Positions 17,138 to 29,230 of a stretch of DNA of 52,778 bases are shown in pieces. The position numbers and the translations under genes are program-made. The stretch lies in NCBI RefSeq assembly GCF_009933255.1, contig NZ_MAEI01000023.1, positions 1-52,778 of the forward strand, written 5' to 3'. This DNA is from Enterococcus diestrammenae (GTDB lineage: Bacteria > Bacillota > Bacilli > Lactobacillales > Enterococcaceae). The notes beneath the pieces were generated by a model that worked only from the letters and a program-made list of their open reading frames with translations, did no database searches and was not told where the DNA came from. Each line of letters begins with the position of its first letter. Position 1 is the first letter of the stretch.

Positions 17138-18952
17138 ATGACAACTCAAATCAACTTCAACCAAGTCACCATCAACGATGATTTTTGGACTCCGAGACTG
17201 AATCAATGGAAAAAAGTTTTAATCCGGACCTGTTTAGATAAGTGCTATGAAAGTGGTCGCATAGATAATTTCAAAAAAGCGGGCGGCCTGATTCCTGGAG
17301 AATTTATCGGCATTTATTTCGATGATTCCGATGTCTATAAAGTACTAGAAGGTGCTGCCTATTTCTTGCAATTGGAAAAGGATCTTGAATTGGAAGCAGA
17401 GATTGATGAAATTATCAGTTATATCGCCGCTGCTCAAGAAGACGATGGCTATCTAGATACTTACTATACCTTGGTAGAACCTGAAAACAAATGGACAGAT
17501 ATGGAACGCCACGAAATGTATTGTGGTGGACATCTCATCGAAGCGGCGGTAGCTTATTTCCAAGCAACTGGCAAGCGGACTTTCTTAGATGTAGCGGAAA
17601 AAATGGTCAATCACTATTTGACGATTTTCGGTAGTGGCAAGCGCAATTGGGTAGAAGGCCACGAAGAAATTGAGCTGGCTTTAGTAAAATTGGCAAAAAC
17701 CACAGGCAAACAAGAATATCTCGATTTTGCTAAATGGTTGTTAGGTCAACGAGGCCATGGTCTAGGTGAAGGGATGATCTGGAACAAAGCCAATTGGGGC
17801 CCTGCTTACTGCCAAGATGATGTGCCAGTTGAGGATATCACTGAAGCGGTAGGACATTCGGTGCGGGCAGTTTATCTCTACACGGCGATGGCGGAAATTT
17901 TTGAGATAGATCATGATGACCGTTATTTTGCAGCCTTGGAAGTGGTCTGGGAAGACGTCACCACCAAGAAAATGTACATCACCGGTGGCATCGGTTCTTC
18001 TCGAGAAAATGAAGGGTTTAAAGAGGCGTACCATTTGCCAAACGAAAGTGCCTACTGTGAAACTTGTGCCGCTATCGGCGAAGTCTTCTTTAATCAGCAA
18101 ATGAATCTGATTACCGATGAAGCCAAGTATGCCGATATCATTGAACGGTGCATCTATAACGGGATTCTTTCAGGTATATCTCAAGAGGGAAATAAGTTTT
18201 TCTACACCAATCCTATGGCTTCTGTAGGGGATCATCATCGTAGTGAGTGGTTTGGAACTTCTTGTTGCCCAACAAACTTAGCTCGCTTTTTACCTTCATT
18301 AGGAAATTATATCTACAGTGAGTCCCTGGATAGTGAAACGTTGACGGTGAATCAGTATATTGGTAGTCAGTTTCATAAAGATGGAAGCGATAGCTGTGTA
18401 AGTATCACTTCCACTATGCCTTGGAACGGCAATGTTGGCGTGAAGATTGTCGGCGATACCGACTATCGTTCAATCCGTCTACGAAAACCTTTTTGGACAC
18501 GTAACTATACGGTGGCGGTCAACGGTCAAACAATGACTGTTCCGGTGGATGAGAAAGGTTACTTAAATATTGAATTATCTCCTGCTGTTACCGAAACAAC
18601 AATTGACTTAGTTTTTGAGAATACTGTAAGGGAAGTTTACGCCCATCGCAATGTTTTGAGCAATCGTGGAAAAGTAGCCATTATGAAAGATCCGTTGGTC
18701 TACTGTGCTGAAAAGGCAGATAATCCCCATCGCCTATACGATGAGTTTGCTTTGGAATCAGGAGCGAGCTATCAAATCAATTGGGATATGCAATTAGACT
18801 GTGAAAAATTAATTTTCACTAAAGGTATGACAGAGGGTGTAGAAAAGTCTCCCTTGCAGCTCCTTCCTTATTATGCGTGGGATAATCGTGGAGCCGGACC
18901 TATGAAAGTATGGTTAGATGGAATTCAAAGCAATAGCTTATATCACAATTAG
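17138..18952 (+). CDS. GH127 beta-L-arabinofuranosidase (DUF1680 family)
   Basis: This 604-residue cytoplasmic enzyme belongs to the HypBA1 family, which removes beta-L-arabinofuranose with a zinc-bound cysteine nucleophile. The zinc and nucleophile residues are all visible: Glu308 and Cys310 in YCETCAAIG, and Cys376-Cys377 in GTSCCPTNLARF, matching Glu338/Cys340/Cys417/Cys418 of HypBA1 in spacing and order. Other family blocks are EFIGIYFDDSDVYKVLEGAA and YITGGIGSS. The frame is open from a GTG at 17087, but that lies in a hairpin; AGGAGG (17126-17131) supports ATG 17138. GH127 in this setting points to plant arabino-glycans such as hydroxyproline-linked arabinosides, though other furanosides are possible. 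Confidence 0.93.
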   Translation: MTTQINFNQVTINDDFWTPRLNQWKKVLIRTCLDKCYESGRIDNFKKAGGLIPGEFIGIYFDDSDVYKVLEGAAYFLQLEKDLELEAEIDEIISYIAAAQEDDGYLDTYYTLVEPENKWTDMERHEMYCGGHLIEAAVAYFQATGKRTFLDVAEKMVNHYLTIFGSGKRNWVEGHEEIELALVKLAKTTGKQEYLDFAKWLLGQRGHGLGEGMIWNKANWGPAYCQDDVPVEDITEAVGHSVRAVYLYTAMAEIFEIDHDDRYFAALEVVWEDVTTKKMYITGGIGSSRENEGFKEAYHLPNESAYCETCAAIGEVFFNQQMNLITDEAKYADIIERCIYNGILSGISQEGNKFFYTNPMASVGDHHRSEWFGTSCCPTNLARFLPSLGNYIYSESLDSETLTVNQYIGSQFHKDGSDSCVSITSTMPWNGNVGVKIVGDTDYRSIRLRKPFWTRNYTVAVNGQTMTVPVDEKGYLNIELSPAVTETTIDLVFENTVREVYAHRNVLSNRGKVAIMKDPLVYCAEKADNPHRLYDEFALESGASYQINWDMQLDCEKLIFTKGMTEGVEKSPLQLLPYYAWDNRGAGPMKVWLDGIQSNSLYHN

Positions 18953-19015
18953 CAATATTATTTCAATTAAAGAAAATGATAAATATCTAGAAAAATTTAA
19001 ATTAGGAGTCTTAAA

Positions 19016-21013
19016 ATGACAACAATAACCCGAGCAGCATCGATTCCTTTAATTCTCAGTGACCCGTATTTTTCTATCTGGTCGCCGGCGGATCATCTCT
19101 ATGACTGTGACACTCAAAGCTGGACTGGTAAAGAACAGCCAGTACGAGGCTACGTGACGATTGGTCAGTCGACTTTTCGCTTTATGGGAGCTGACTCAGT
19201 CATACCGGCAATCCCTCAAACCGAAATGGCAGTGACTGCGACTCAAACCCGATACACCTTTGAAAATGAGCAAGTATTGCTAGAAGTGACTTTCTCGACT
19301 GATTTGGATTTGCAGGATTTGCATAAAATTTCCGAACCAGTGACAGCGATTACTACTCGAGCGGTAGCGAAAAATGGTGAGGATTCAGTGACTATCAGTC
19401 TCACGTTTTCAGAAGAGATTTGTCGCGACACAACTGTAAAAGAACCTTTGCATTGGCGCACCATCACTACACCAACGGCAAAACTTGTCTGGATGGGAAA
19501 AGGGCGTCAAACCCCACTGGATTCTTCTGGTGATTTAATTGATATCAATTGGGGCTACTTATATCTGGGGGCAGCAGCTGACTTAGACGTTACGTACCGT
19601 AAGAATCGTGATTTCTTGGTAGCGACTTATCCTGTGACTAGCAACAAGCAGTCCTTAGCAGATGCTTCCGGGACGACGATTTTGGTGGCTTATGATGATA
19701 TTCATTCAATTAATTATTTCGGTACCCCCACCAATGCCCTTTGGAAAGAAAAATACCGTGGCATGTGTGAGTTATTAGAAGTTTATTTGCAGGAATTGCC
19801 AGAACGCTTGGCAGATTGTAAGCGTATCGATCAAATGGTGACTGACGCTGCGACTGAAGCAGGTGGCAAAACCTTGGACTTGATCACGGCTTTTAGCTAT
19901 CGGCAATCGATTTGCGCTCATAAGCTGATTCGGGATCAAGAAGGAGAAATTGTTTTCTTATCCAAAGAAAATAGTTCCAACGGTTGTATCGGTACGGTGG
20001 ATATTAGTTATCCTTCTTCACCGTTGTACTTGTTGTGGCAGACCGAACTTTTGAAAGGCATGCTGCGTCCGGTTTATAAATTTGCAGCTATGCCTGTCTG
20101 GGAATTTGATTTTGCCCCTCATGACGTGGGTCGTTATCCTTATGCTACCGGGCAAGTTTATAGTGAAGTGCATCGCCCGGGCTCATTGGATTGGTCAGAC
20201 CGCGGCGGTTATGACACGCTTTATGACTATTACCAATTACCAGCTGGGCAAAATGTGTATACTGCTGATCATCAAATGCCTATTGAAGAATGTGGTAATA
20301 TGTTGGCTCTGGTTTCAGCAACTTATTTGCGAGACGGAGATAGCGCCTTTTTCAGTCGCTACTTAGAAACGAATCGTAAGTGGGCAGATTATCTGGCAGC
20401 GTTTGGTCAAGATCCAGAAAATCAGCTGTGTACGGATGATTTTGCGGGACACTTAGCGCATAACTGCAATTTATCGCTAAAAGCCATCACGGCATTGGCT
20501 CTATTTGGGAAAGCCTTGGTGCAATTTGGTGATGCGAAGGATGGCCAGCAATACAGCCAAAAAGCTCAAGCGATGGCGAAAATTTGGCAAGAGACTGCTA
20601 TCGCTGATGGCGATCATACTCCGCTAGCTTTTGATCGTCCAGATAGTTGGAGCTTAAAATATAACATCGTCTGGGATAAACTTTTCTCTTTGGATTTGTT
20701 CCCAACTGATTTGATGGCTAAAGAATTGGTGAAATATATTGAAGAAGCCAATGAATTTGGGACACCACTGGATCAACGGGCGACTTATACTAAGGCTGAC
20801 TGGCTGATGTGGGTAGCAATTTTTGCTCAAGATGCAGATACTTTGGAAAAAATAATCGGTCCAGTCGCGCATTATTTGCAAAATACACCAACACGAGTTG
20901 CGTTTTCGGACTGGTACGATACGCTAGATGGTCATCAAATGAACTTCAAAAACCGTTCAGTAGTCGGTGCGATGTTTATGCCGATGTTGGAGCGGGAGTT
21001 GAATAAAAATTGA
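19016..21013 (+). CDS. DUF4965/DUF5127 (GtaA-like) protein
   Basis: This 665-residue protein matches, by overall pattern, the family whose fungal members are called glutaminase A (DUF5127-DUF4965-DUF1793 order). The N-terminus SIPLILSDPYFSIWSPADHLYD, the central SYRQSICAHKLI and KENSSNGCIGTVDISYPSSP, and EFDFAPHDVGRYPYATGQVY are typical. The C-terminal half looks like an (alpha/alpha)6 barrel. No signal peptide. The glutaminase name is probably misleading for bacterial members found in glycan loci; a glycosidase-like role is inferred from the barrel and from its place between GH127 and a GH2 beta-galactosidase. TAGGAG precedes the ATG. Confidence 0.75.
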   Translation: MTTITRAASIPLILSDPYFSIWSPADHLYDCDTQSWTGKEQPVRGYVTIGQSTFRFMGADSVIPAIPQTEMAVTATQTRYTFENEQVLLEVTFSTDLDLQDLHKISEPVTAITTRAVAKNGEDSVTISLTFSEEICRDTTVKEPLHWRTITTPTAKLVWMGKGRQTPLDSSGDLIDINWGYLYLGAAADLDVTYRKNRDFLVATYPVTSNKQSLADASGTTILVAYDDIHSINYFGTPTNALWKEKYRGMCELLEVYLQELPERLADCKRIDQMVTDAATEAGGKTLDLITAFSYRQSICAHKLIRDQEGEIVFLSKENSSNGCIGTVDISYPSSPLYLLWQTELLKGMLRPVYKFAAMPVWEFDFAPHDVGRYPYATGQVYSEVHRPGSLDWSDRGGYDTLYDYYQLPAGQNVYTADHQMPIEECGNMLALVSATYLRDGDSAFFSRYLETNRKWADYLAAFGQDPENQLCTDDFAGHLAHNCNLSLKAITALALFGKALVQFGDAKDGQQYSQKAQAMAKIWQETAIADGDHTPLAFDRPDSWSLKYNIVWDKLFSLDLFPTDLMAKELVKYIEEANEFGTPLDQRATYTKADWLMWVAIFAQDADTLEKIIGPVAHYLQNTPTRVAFSDWYDTLDGHQMNFKNRSVVGAMFMPMLERELNKN

Positions 21014-24259
<3,246 letters not shown>

Positions 24260-24289
24260 GTGTTTAGCGGTTGGTAGTTATGAGTAATT

Positions 24290-24336
24290 AAAAACTGTCG
24301 GTAGGCCAAAAGTTTGGCGCTATCGACAGTTTTTTT
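24290..24336. terminator. Bidirectional terminator between lacZ and the second ArsR-type gene
   Basis: The stem ACTGTCG/CGACAGT continues into GTAG/CTAT and GCCAAA/TTTGGC, with a two-base loop and seven Ts on the right. AAAAA on the left makes it usable from the minus strand too, for the convergent regulator. Confidence 0.85.
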
Positions 24337-24409
24337 GCACTTGGTTGTTGTGGTCAGGAAAAGGGTCGCGGTGACTATGAAGGCAGGGGGATATTACCTT
24401 TAAAGGTAG

Positions 24410-25321
24410 CTATTTATCTAAATAATAAGTATTAATCACAATATCTTGATTGTGATTACCAAATCCCTTTCCGAATAACGTGAGGCCGCCTTTATTCACA
24501 GCGTCAGGTTCGACAGCTAACCGTAGTTTGATGAAGGGATTTTTGTTGAGGTTGAGGTCAGCTACCGTCACTGGAGAGTACGCCTCTCCATCGATACCAG
24601 TATCTAATTTATTGATTCGTAGGTGTTTTAATAGGCCGTATTGGCTGAATTCGTCGTTCCACCAAAGGGGAGTGTAACGCCCGCGAATATCTGAGAAATT
24701 ACCAGGAACAGTATAGACAGCTACTAAAATATCATTGACATAGATAGAGATATCGCTAGGCCAAACGTTATTGGATAGGGGGAATTCTGAGGCGATTTCA
24801 AAGCTGATTTCAAGCATATTAGGATCTTCATCTTCGGTTAGCATATTCGGGATTTTATATTCTACAAAACCCTCGCTAAACCACATCAGGCTGGCATCTA
24901 CTCTTTCAGGAGCCATAAAATATTTTGGATCATCTGATTTTCCAACTACATTTTTGGTAGTGGCTAAACCACAGGTGGGTTTTACATTGAAGTCTGTGAA
25001 GTGACCTAAGCGGAGGTTGGTTTGATGTAACTTATAACCTTGATAAACCTTTTCTGGGAAAGTGATATGAATATCGTCAACTTTTAAGAAGACCATTTTT
25101 TTGTTGCGATTTTCCCCGACACCTCTTTCGGAATTTAAAAGTCCAGCGTCTTCCATCTGTTGGACATGACGGGTGACGATGGCATTGCTCATATTTAGGT
25201 AGTCGGCAATTTCCCCGATACTTTTTTTGCGATTACCGATAAATTTCAACATCTTTAAACGAGTCTCGCTAGCGAGACATTCATAGACGGGTAAAGAATA
25301 TTTTTCTAAGTCTAACTCCAT
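24410..25321 (-). CDS. ArsR-type HTH regulator fused to a conserved beta-rich domain (copy 2)
   Basis: This 303-residue paralogue of the regulator at 11923-12828 has the same layout: winged helix at about residues 12-80 (LASETRLKMLKFIG, recognition helix SNAIVTRHVQQMEDAG) and a C-terminal beta-rich domain of about 200 residues. Shared blocks are PTCGLA, VEYKIPNM, ISFEIASEFPLSNN, WPSDIS, TPLWW, LKHLRIN, DTGIDG and GGLTLFGKGFGNHNQ. No classical metal site. AAAAGGAG precedes the ATG. It is divergent from the second importer, the normal placement for a dedicated regulator of that importer. What its C-terminal domain binds is not known; an imported sugar is inferred. Confidence 0.85.
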   Translation of the reverse strand: MELDLEKYSLPVYECLASETRLKMLKFIGNRKKSIGEIADYLNMSNAIVTRHVQQMEDAGLLNSERGVGENRNKKMVFLKVDDIHITFPEKVYQGYKLHQTNLRLGHFTDFNVKPTCGLATTKNVVGKSDDPKYFMAPERVDASLMWFSEGFVEYKIPNMLTEDEDPNMLEISFEIASEFPLSNNVWPSDISIYVNDILVAVYTVPGNFSDIRGRYTPLWWNDEFSQYGLLKHLRINKLDTGIDGEAYSPVTVADLNLNKNPFIKLRLAVEPDAVNKGGLTLFGKGFGNHNQDIVINTYYLDK

Positions 25322-25337
25322 ATTGGATCCGCTCCTT

Positions 25338-25403
25338 TTAACTGAAAAGTAAAATAGATATCTTCACTTTCTATTGTAAATCAAGATGCTATTAACTGTA
25401 AAG
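25338..25403. promoter_or_regulatory. Direct repeats in the regulator 2 / importer 2 intergenic region
   Basis: TTAACTGAAAAG (25338-25349) and TTAACTGTAAAG (25392-25403) are identical at 11 of 12 positions and 54 bases apart. A looser form, TTTACTGTTAGG, lies upstream of the first ArsR-type gene (from 12842). They could be half-sites for the two paralogous regulators; this is weakly supported. Confidence 0.3.
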
Positions 25404-25434
25404 TTGTTTTTGATGATTATTGTAAAAATAGGAT

Positions 25435-25448
25435 TGATAGCGTTTGCA
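25435..25448 (+). promoter_or_regulatory. cre site (CcpA) upstream of the second importer
   Basis: TGATAGCGTTTGCA matches TGWAARCGYTWNCW at 13 of 14 positions. It lies 120 bases before the start codon and overlaps the best -35-like hexamer (TTGATA at 25434-25439), so catabolite repression of the second importer is likely. The -10 box is not clear. Confidence 0.6.
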
Positions 25449-25567
25449 TAAGCTGTTAATTTATAGATGCATCAAGCGAAAGAATCAATATTAATACTAA
25501 TTGGTTAAATCTATCAAAGCGTTGCATAAAAGTAGAAATAACCAAAAAGTAAAATGGAGGTAAGGAA

Positions 25568-26845
25568 ATGAACATCAAGAAATTAGCAGGCGTGGTATTG
25601 GTAGCAGGGGCAAGTGTTGCCTTGATGGCTGGTTGCGGTGGCGGAAGTTCGTCATCTGGAGGCTCTTCATCAAGCAAAAATGAGATCGTATTTTGGAATC
25701 CTTTCGTTGGTGAAGATGGGGACAATATGAAAGCAATGATTGACGCTTACAATAAAACCAACCCCGACTTCAAAGTCAAAAATGTTTCCTTAAAAGAAAG
25801 TGACATGTATACCAAAATCCCGACAGTTGTTAACTCAGGGAAAAATATCCCTGATTTGAATATTGTCCATGCGGAACGGATCAAACAGTATAAAGATAAT
25901 GACATGTTGGAAACCTATGACGATGTACTGGCAGATTATCCTGAAATAAAAGCAGATAACTATGTGCCAGAAGCTTGGAATTTAGGTGAAATTGATGGCG
26001 TTCGTTACAGCGTACCTTTGGATATTCATAGTTGGGGCGTTTACTACAATAAAGAATTAGTAGATAAATATCTACCAACTGCTTTGGATGATAATATTAT
26101 TACCTTTGATGAAGTAGAGGAAATCGGGAAGAAATCTGAAGCAGATGGTATCCGTGGCATGGGGATTACTTGGGCAAAACCAAACCTCTTGTCCTTGTAC
26201 GCCCAAGAAGGTGGTAAATTGACCGAAGATGGTACGACGCCAACACTGGATAACGATGCAATGAAGAAAGCCGTTCAACTTTATGCTGATTTATACAAAG
26301 AAAAAGTAACCACTCGCGATGGGGAAGATCCAGCACAATTATTCCTTTCTGGCAAAATGGTTCTCTATCCAGAAGGTATTTGGATGCGTAACCAAGTAAA
26401 AGAAGCAAAATTTGATTGGGGATTGACTAATTCACCACAATTGACAGATGACCTTTCTAAAGCAGTAAACTGGGCATCCTCTCACCAATTCGTGATGTTT
26501 AAAAACAAAGATCGTTCCGAAGAAAAAACAAAAGGGATCATGGAATTTTTGGAATGGGTACGTACAAACTCATTGGAATGGGCGAAAGCCGGTCAAAACC
26601 CAGCAACCCTTGATTTACTAGACAATTCTGAGTATACCGACATGGAACAATCTGTTTTCATTAATTCCCCAGAAGAACAAGCGACATTAACAATCTTTGA
26701 CTACAAATACAATGGCTATGTAGCTGAATACTTGGATGCGCATGCCTTAGATGTCACATTCGGTAAAATGACAGTCGATGACTTTACAGCTGGTTTGCAA
26801 AAAGAAGTTGCCGACAAAGTAGCAAAAGATAATTCAGGAAAATAA
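25568..26845 (+). CDS. Sugar ABC importer, substrate-binding lipoprotein (second system)
   Basis: This 425-residue CUT1-type solute-binding protein has a lipoprotein signal with lipobox LMAGC (Cys23), a Gly/Ser linker and the N-terminal strand EIVFWNPFVGEDG typical of maltodextrin/multiple-sugar binding proteins. It is 100 residues shorter than the LplA-type protein of the first importer and belongs to a different subfamily, so the two importers probably take different oligosaccharides. GGAGG (25556-25560) precedes the ATG. A hairpin follows, then the two permeases. Control by the adjacent ArsR-fusion protein and by CcpA is likely from the upstream sites. Confidence 0.93.
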   Translation: MNIKKLAGVVLVAGASVALMAGCGGGSSSSGGSSSSKNEIVFWNPFVGEDGDNMKAMIDAYNKTNPDFKVKNVSLKESDMYTKIPTVVNSGKNIPDLNIVHAERIKQYKDNDMLETYDDVLADYPEIKADNYVPEAWNLGEIDGVRYSVPLDIHSWGVYYNKELVDKYLPTALDDNIITFDEVEEIGKKSEADGIRGMGITWAKPNLLSLYAQEGGKLTEDGTTPTLDNDAMKKAVQLYADLYKEKVTTRDGEDPAQLFLSGKMVLYPEGIWMRNQVKEAKFDWGLTNSPQLTDDLSKAVNWASSHQFVMFKNKDRSEEKTKGIMEFLEWVRTNSLEWAKAGQNPATLDLLDNSEYTDMEQSVFINSPEEQATLTIFDYKYNGYVAEYLDAHALDVTFGKMTVDDFTAGLQKEVADKVAKDNSGK

Positions 26846-26853
26846 GTAGGCTT

Positions 26854-26878
26854 GGGAGCCGGTTTGTTACTGGCTCCC
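26854..26878 (+). other. Intercistronic hairpin after the second binding-protein gene
   Basis: GGGAGCCGGT pairs with ACTGGCTCCC (one G-U pair) around a TTGTT loop. The following TTACATACTTTG is not a U-tract. It probably stabilises the binding-protein message, as the hairpins do in the first importer. Confidence 0.55.
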
Positions 26879-27002
26879 TTACATACTTTGACGGTAAAGG
26901 TTATGCCAGGTAAGCGCCGATAGCCTTGATTTGCTGTCGAAAGTAACCGTGGAAGAGAACTCTTCTTCTGCAAAAAAATTGCTTCAAGAAAGGAAAATAA
27001 AA

Positions 27003-27920
27003 ATGATGGCGACGAAAAATGAACCTCAAAATGCCGTGAAAAAAGGCAATAAGAACAAAAGCAAACTGATTCCTTGGCTGTTCGTTGCACCTCACTTAGT
27101 AATTTTTACAATCTTCTTTTTAATTCCAGTCATCTTTGGGATCTATATTTCTTTTACTGACTGGAATTTGTTTGGTGCGCCAACATTTACCGGACTAGAT
27201 AATTATAAGGAATTATTCTTTCAAAAAGATTCGACATTCTATGAACAGTTGCGAATTGGTTTATTTAATACCTTTAAGTTTGTCATCTTCTCCGTACCAT
27301 TTTGTATTGCGGTGCCATTGTTGCTAGCGGCTGCTCTCAATACGAAACCAAAGCTTGGAAAAATCTTTCAGTCGATTTTTTATATGCCGTCTCTTTTTGC
27401 TATTTCCGCAGTGGTGATTATTTGGACATTGATCTTTAACGTCAACTACGGTCCAGTGAATACCATATTAAATACAGATACCCCGTGGACTAGCACCCAG
27501 CCATATGCTTGGATAACGTTAGTCGTAGTGACAGTTTGGTGGACGATCGGTGGGAATATGGTTATTTATCAAGCCGCGTTAAATGGGATTTCTAAAGATT
27601 TCTATGAAGCAGCAGACATTGATGGAGCGACAGCCGTTCAAAAATTCATGAAGATTACCTTACCAGCCATTAAAGGCCAAATCCTTTATACCTTAGTGAT
27701 GACGACGATTGCCCAATTCAATATTTATGGACAACCTTTAATGCTGACTGGTGGGGGACCAAATAATTCCACACGAGTGTTGTTGATGTACATTCAGCAA
27801 AATGCCTTTGGTTCCGGTCAATCCATTGCAGGGATTGCTTCGGCGATGGCGGTTATTTTAGGGATTTGTATCATGATCGTGTCAGCGATTCAGTTTAAAC
27901 TGCTTCGCAAAGAAAACTAG
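27003..27920 (+). CDS. Sugar ABC importer, permease 1 (second system)
   Basis: This 305-residue CUT1 permease of the MalF/UgpA group has a basic N-terminus, about six transmembrane segments and the EAA loop YEAADIDGATAVQKFMKITLP. The frame is open back to 26931, but AAAGGA (26989-26994) is spaced for ATG 27003, with ATG 27006 next to it. It partners the next gene to form the channel. It ends two bases before the following Shine-Dalgarno core. Confidence 0.93.
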   Translation: MMATKNEPQNAVKKGNKNKSKLIPWLFVAPHLVIFTIFFLIPVIFGIYISFTDWNLFGAPTFTGLDNYKELFFQKDSTFYEQLRIGLFNTFKFVIFSVPFCIAVPLLLAAALNTKPKLGKIFQSIFYMPSLFAISAVVIIWTLIFNVNYGPVNTILNTDTPWTSTQPYAWITLVVVTVWWTIGGNMVIYQAALNGISKDFYEAADIDGATAVQKFMKITLPAIKGQILYTLVMTTIAQFNIYGQPLMLTGGGPNNSTRVLLMYIQQNAFGSGQSIAGIASAMAVILGICIMIVSAIQFKLLRKEN

Positions 27921-27932
27921 GAGGCCTTTTTC

Positions 27933-28778
27933 ATGAAAAAACATAAAAAACTCTCTGTCTCTCGGCTAGTTGCCTTCTTATTCTTGTTGGCGATGGCTTG
28001 TGTCTGGTTGATTCCGTTAGCTTACGGGGTATTAACGTCATTTAAATCGGAAATGGAATTGATGACTTCTGGTTTTAAGATTATGCCAATTGAATGGGTG
28101 CTGACGAACTATCAAGAATTATTGGTAGACAATACTAGCACGCCACTTGTCCGCTGGTTCTTGAATTCTTTGCTGATCTCTGTTTCTCACACATTACTGG
28201 TGCTATGCGTAGTGTCGTTATCTGCTTTTGCTTATAGTCGCTTACAGTTTAAAGGTAAAAATGCACTGTTTTCTTTCTTACTAGCAACTATGATGTTCCC
28301 AAGCGTGGTGAATCTGATTCCTTTATATAAAATTGTTGATATTCTCGGATGGGTGAATACACCACTTGCAATGATTATTCCTGGTGCATCAGGAGTCTTC
28401 AATATTTTCTTGGTGAAACAGTTTATGGGCAATATTCCGAAAGATTTTGATGAAGCAGCCCAAATTGATGGAGCTAGCGAAGGGACGATTTTTGTCAAGA
28501 TTATTTTGCCATTGATCAAACCTGTCTTGCTAGTGGTGGCATTGTTTGCCTTTACTGGCTCATGGAATGATTTCTTGTGGCCTTCCATTGTCTTCAATGA
28601 CATCGAAAAAATGCCGATCACTTCTGGGTTGCAGCTTTTACAAGGAATGTACGCTGCTAAACCAACTTTGTTAATGGCGGGAGCGTTAATTGCGATTGTC
28701 CCAACCTTTATCTTGTATCTGTTTGCGCAAAAATACTTCTTGGAATCCATGTCCTTGTCCGCCGGAGTGAAAGGATGA
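27933..28778 (+). CDS. Sugar ABC importer, permease 2 (second system)
   Basis: This 281-residue CUT1 permease of the MalG/UgpE group has about six membrane segments, an EAA loop (FDEAAQIDGASEGTIFVKIILP) and the C-terminus SMSLSAGVKG that is common in the family. AGGAGG (27919-27924) overlaps the stop codon of permease 1, so translation is tightly coupled. No ATPase gene follows; a shared MsmX-type ATPase elsewhere is expected. Confidence 0.94.
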   Translation: MKKHKKLSVSRLVAFLFLLAMACVWLIPLAYGVLTSFKSEMELMTSGFKIMPIEWVLTNYQELLVDNTSTPLVRWFLNSLLISVSHTLLVLCVVSLSAFAYSRLQFKGKNALFSFLLATMMFPSVVNLIPLYKIVDILGWVNTPLAMIIPGASGVFNIFLVKQFMGNIPKDFDEAAQIDGASEGTIFVKIILPLIKPVLLVVALFAFTGSWNDFLWPSIVFNDIEKMPITSGLQLLQGMYAAKPTLLMAGALIAIVPTFILYLFAQKYFLESMSLSAGVKG

Positions 28779-28784
28779 TTATTG

Positions 28785-29195
28785 ATGACACGAAAATTAG
28801 AACGTCGGTTAAGCACTGCAATGGGAGTCTGGCAAATTATTGATGGCTTAGTGACGATTATCTATTTTGGCTTGATTAAGTTGGCCCCTTTGACTGGGAA
28901 ATTAGGAAATGCCATCACGGAACAAGCCAGTCAAACCGTAAATAGCAGTATGTTTACCTTGACTTGTACTTTTGGGTCCTTATTAATCGGGCTGGGATTG
29001 TTAAATTTAGTTTCAGCTAAACGTTATTTAAAAGATGGTACAACCGCCAAAAAACATGGTCTCTTTCTTTTAGGCCAAGGATTATTCTCCTATTTTGTAT
29101 TGGATATCCCTTCAATGATCTTGGGGATTTGTAGTGGTGTGGTGTACTTTGCCAAAAATAAAGCATTGAAGCAACAAGCAGTTGCTCAATCATGA
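28785..29195 (+). CDS. Small integral membrane protein, unknown function
   Basis: I do not recognise this 136-residue protein. It has three or four hydrophobic segments (about residues 12-32, 54-78, 92-125) and short basic ends. AAAGGA (28770-28775) favours ATG 28785 over the TTG just before it. It starts seven bases after permease 2 and its stop codon lies beside the reading frame of the next GH2 gene, so it belongs to the importer operon. It occupies the position that the YesL-like protein holds in the first importer operon, though I see no sequence similarity between them. Confidence 0.7.
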   Translation: MTRKLERRLSTAMGVWQIIDGLVTIIYFGLIKLAPLTGKLGNAITEQASQTVNSSMFTLTCTFGSLLIGLGLLNLVSAKRYLKDGTTAKKHGLFLLGQGLFSYFVLDIPSMILGICSGVVYFAKNKALKQQAVAQS

Positions 29196-29230
29196 ACATG
29201 AAATTTGATTTGTCGGAAAGGAAGAAAAAA

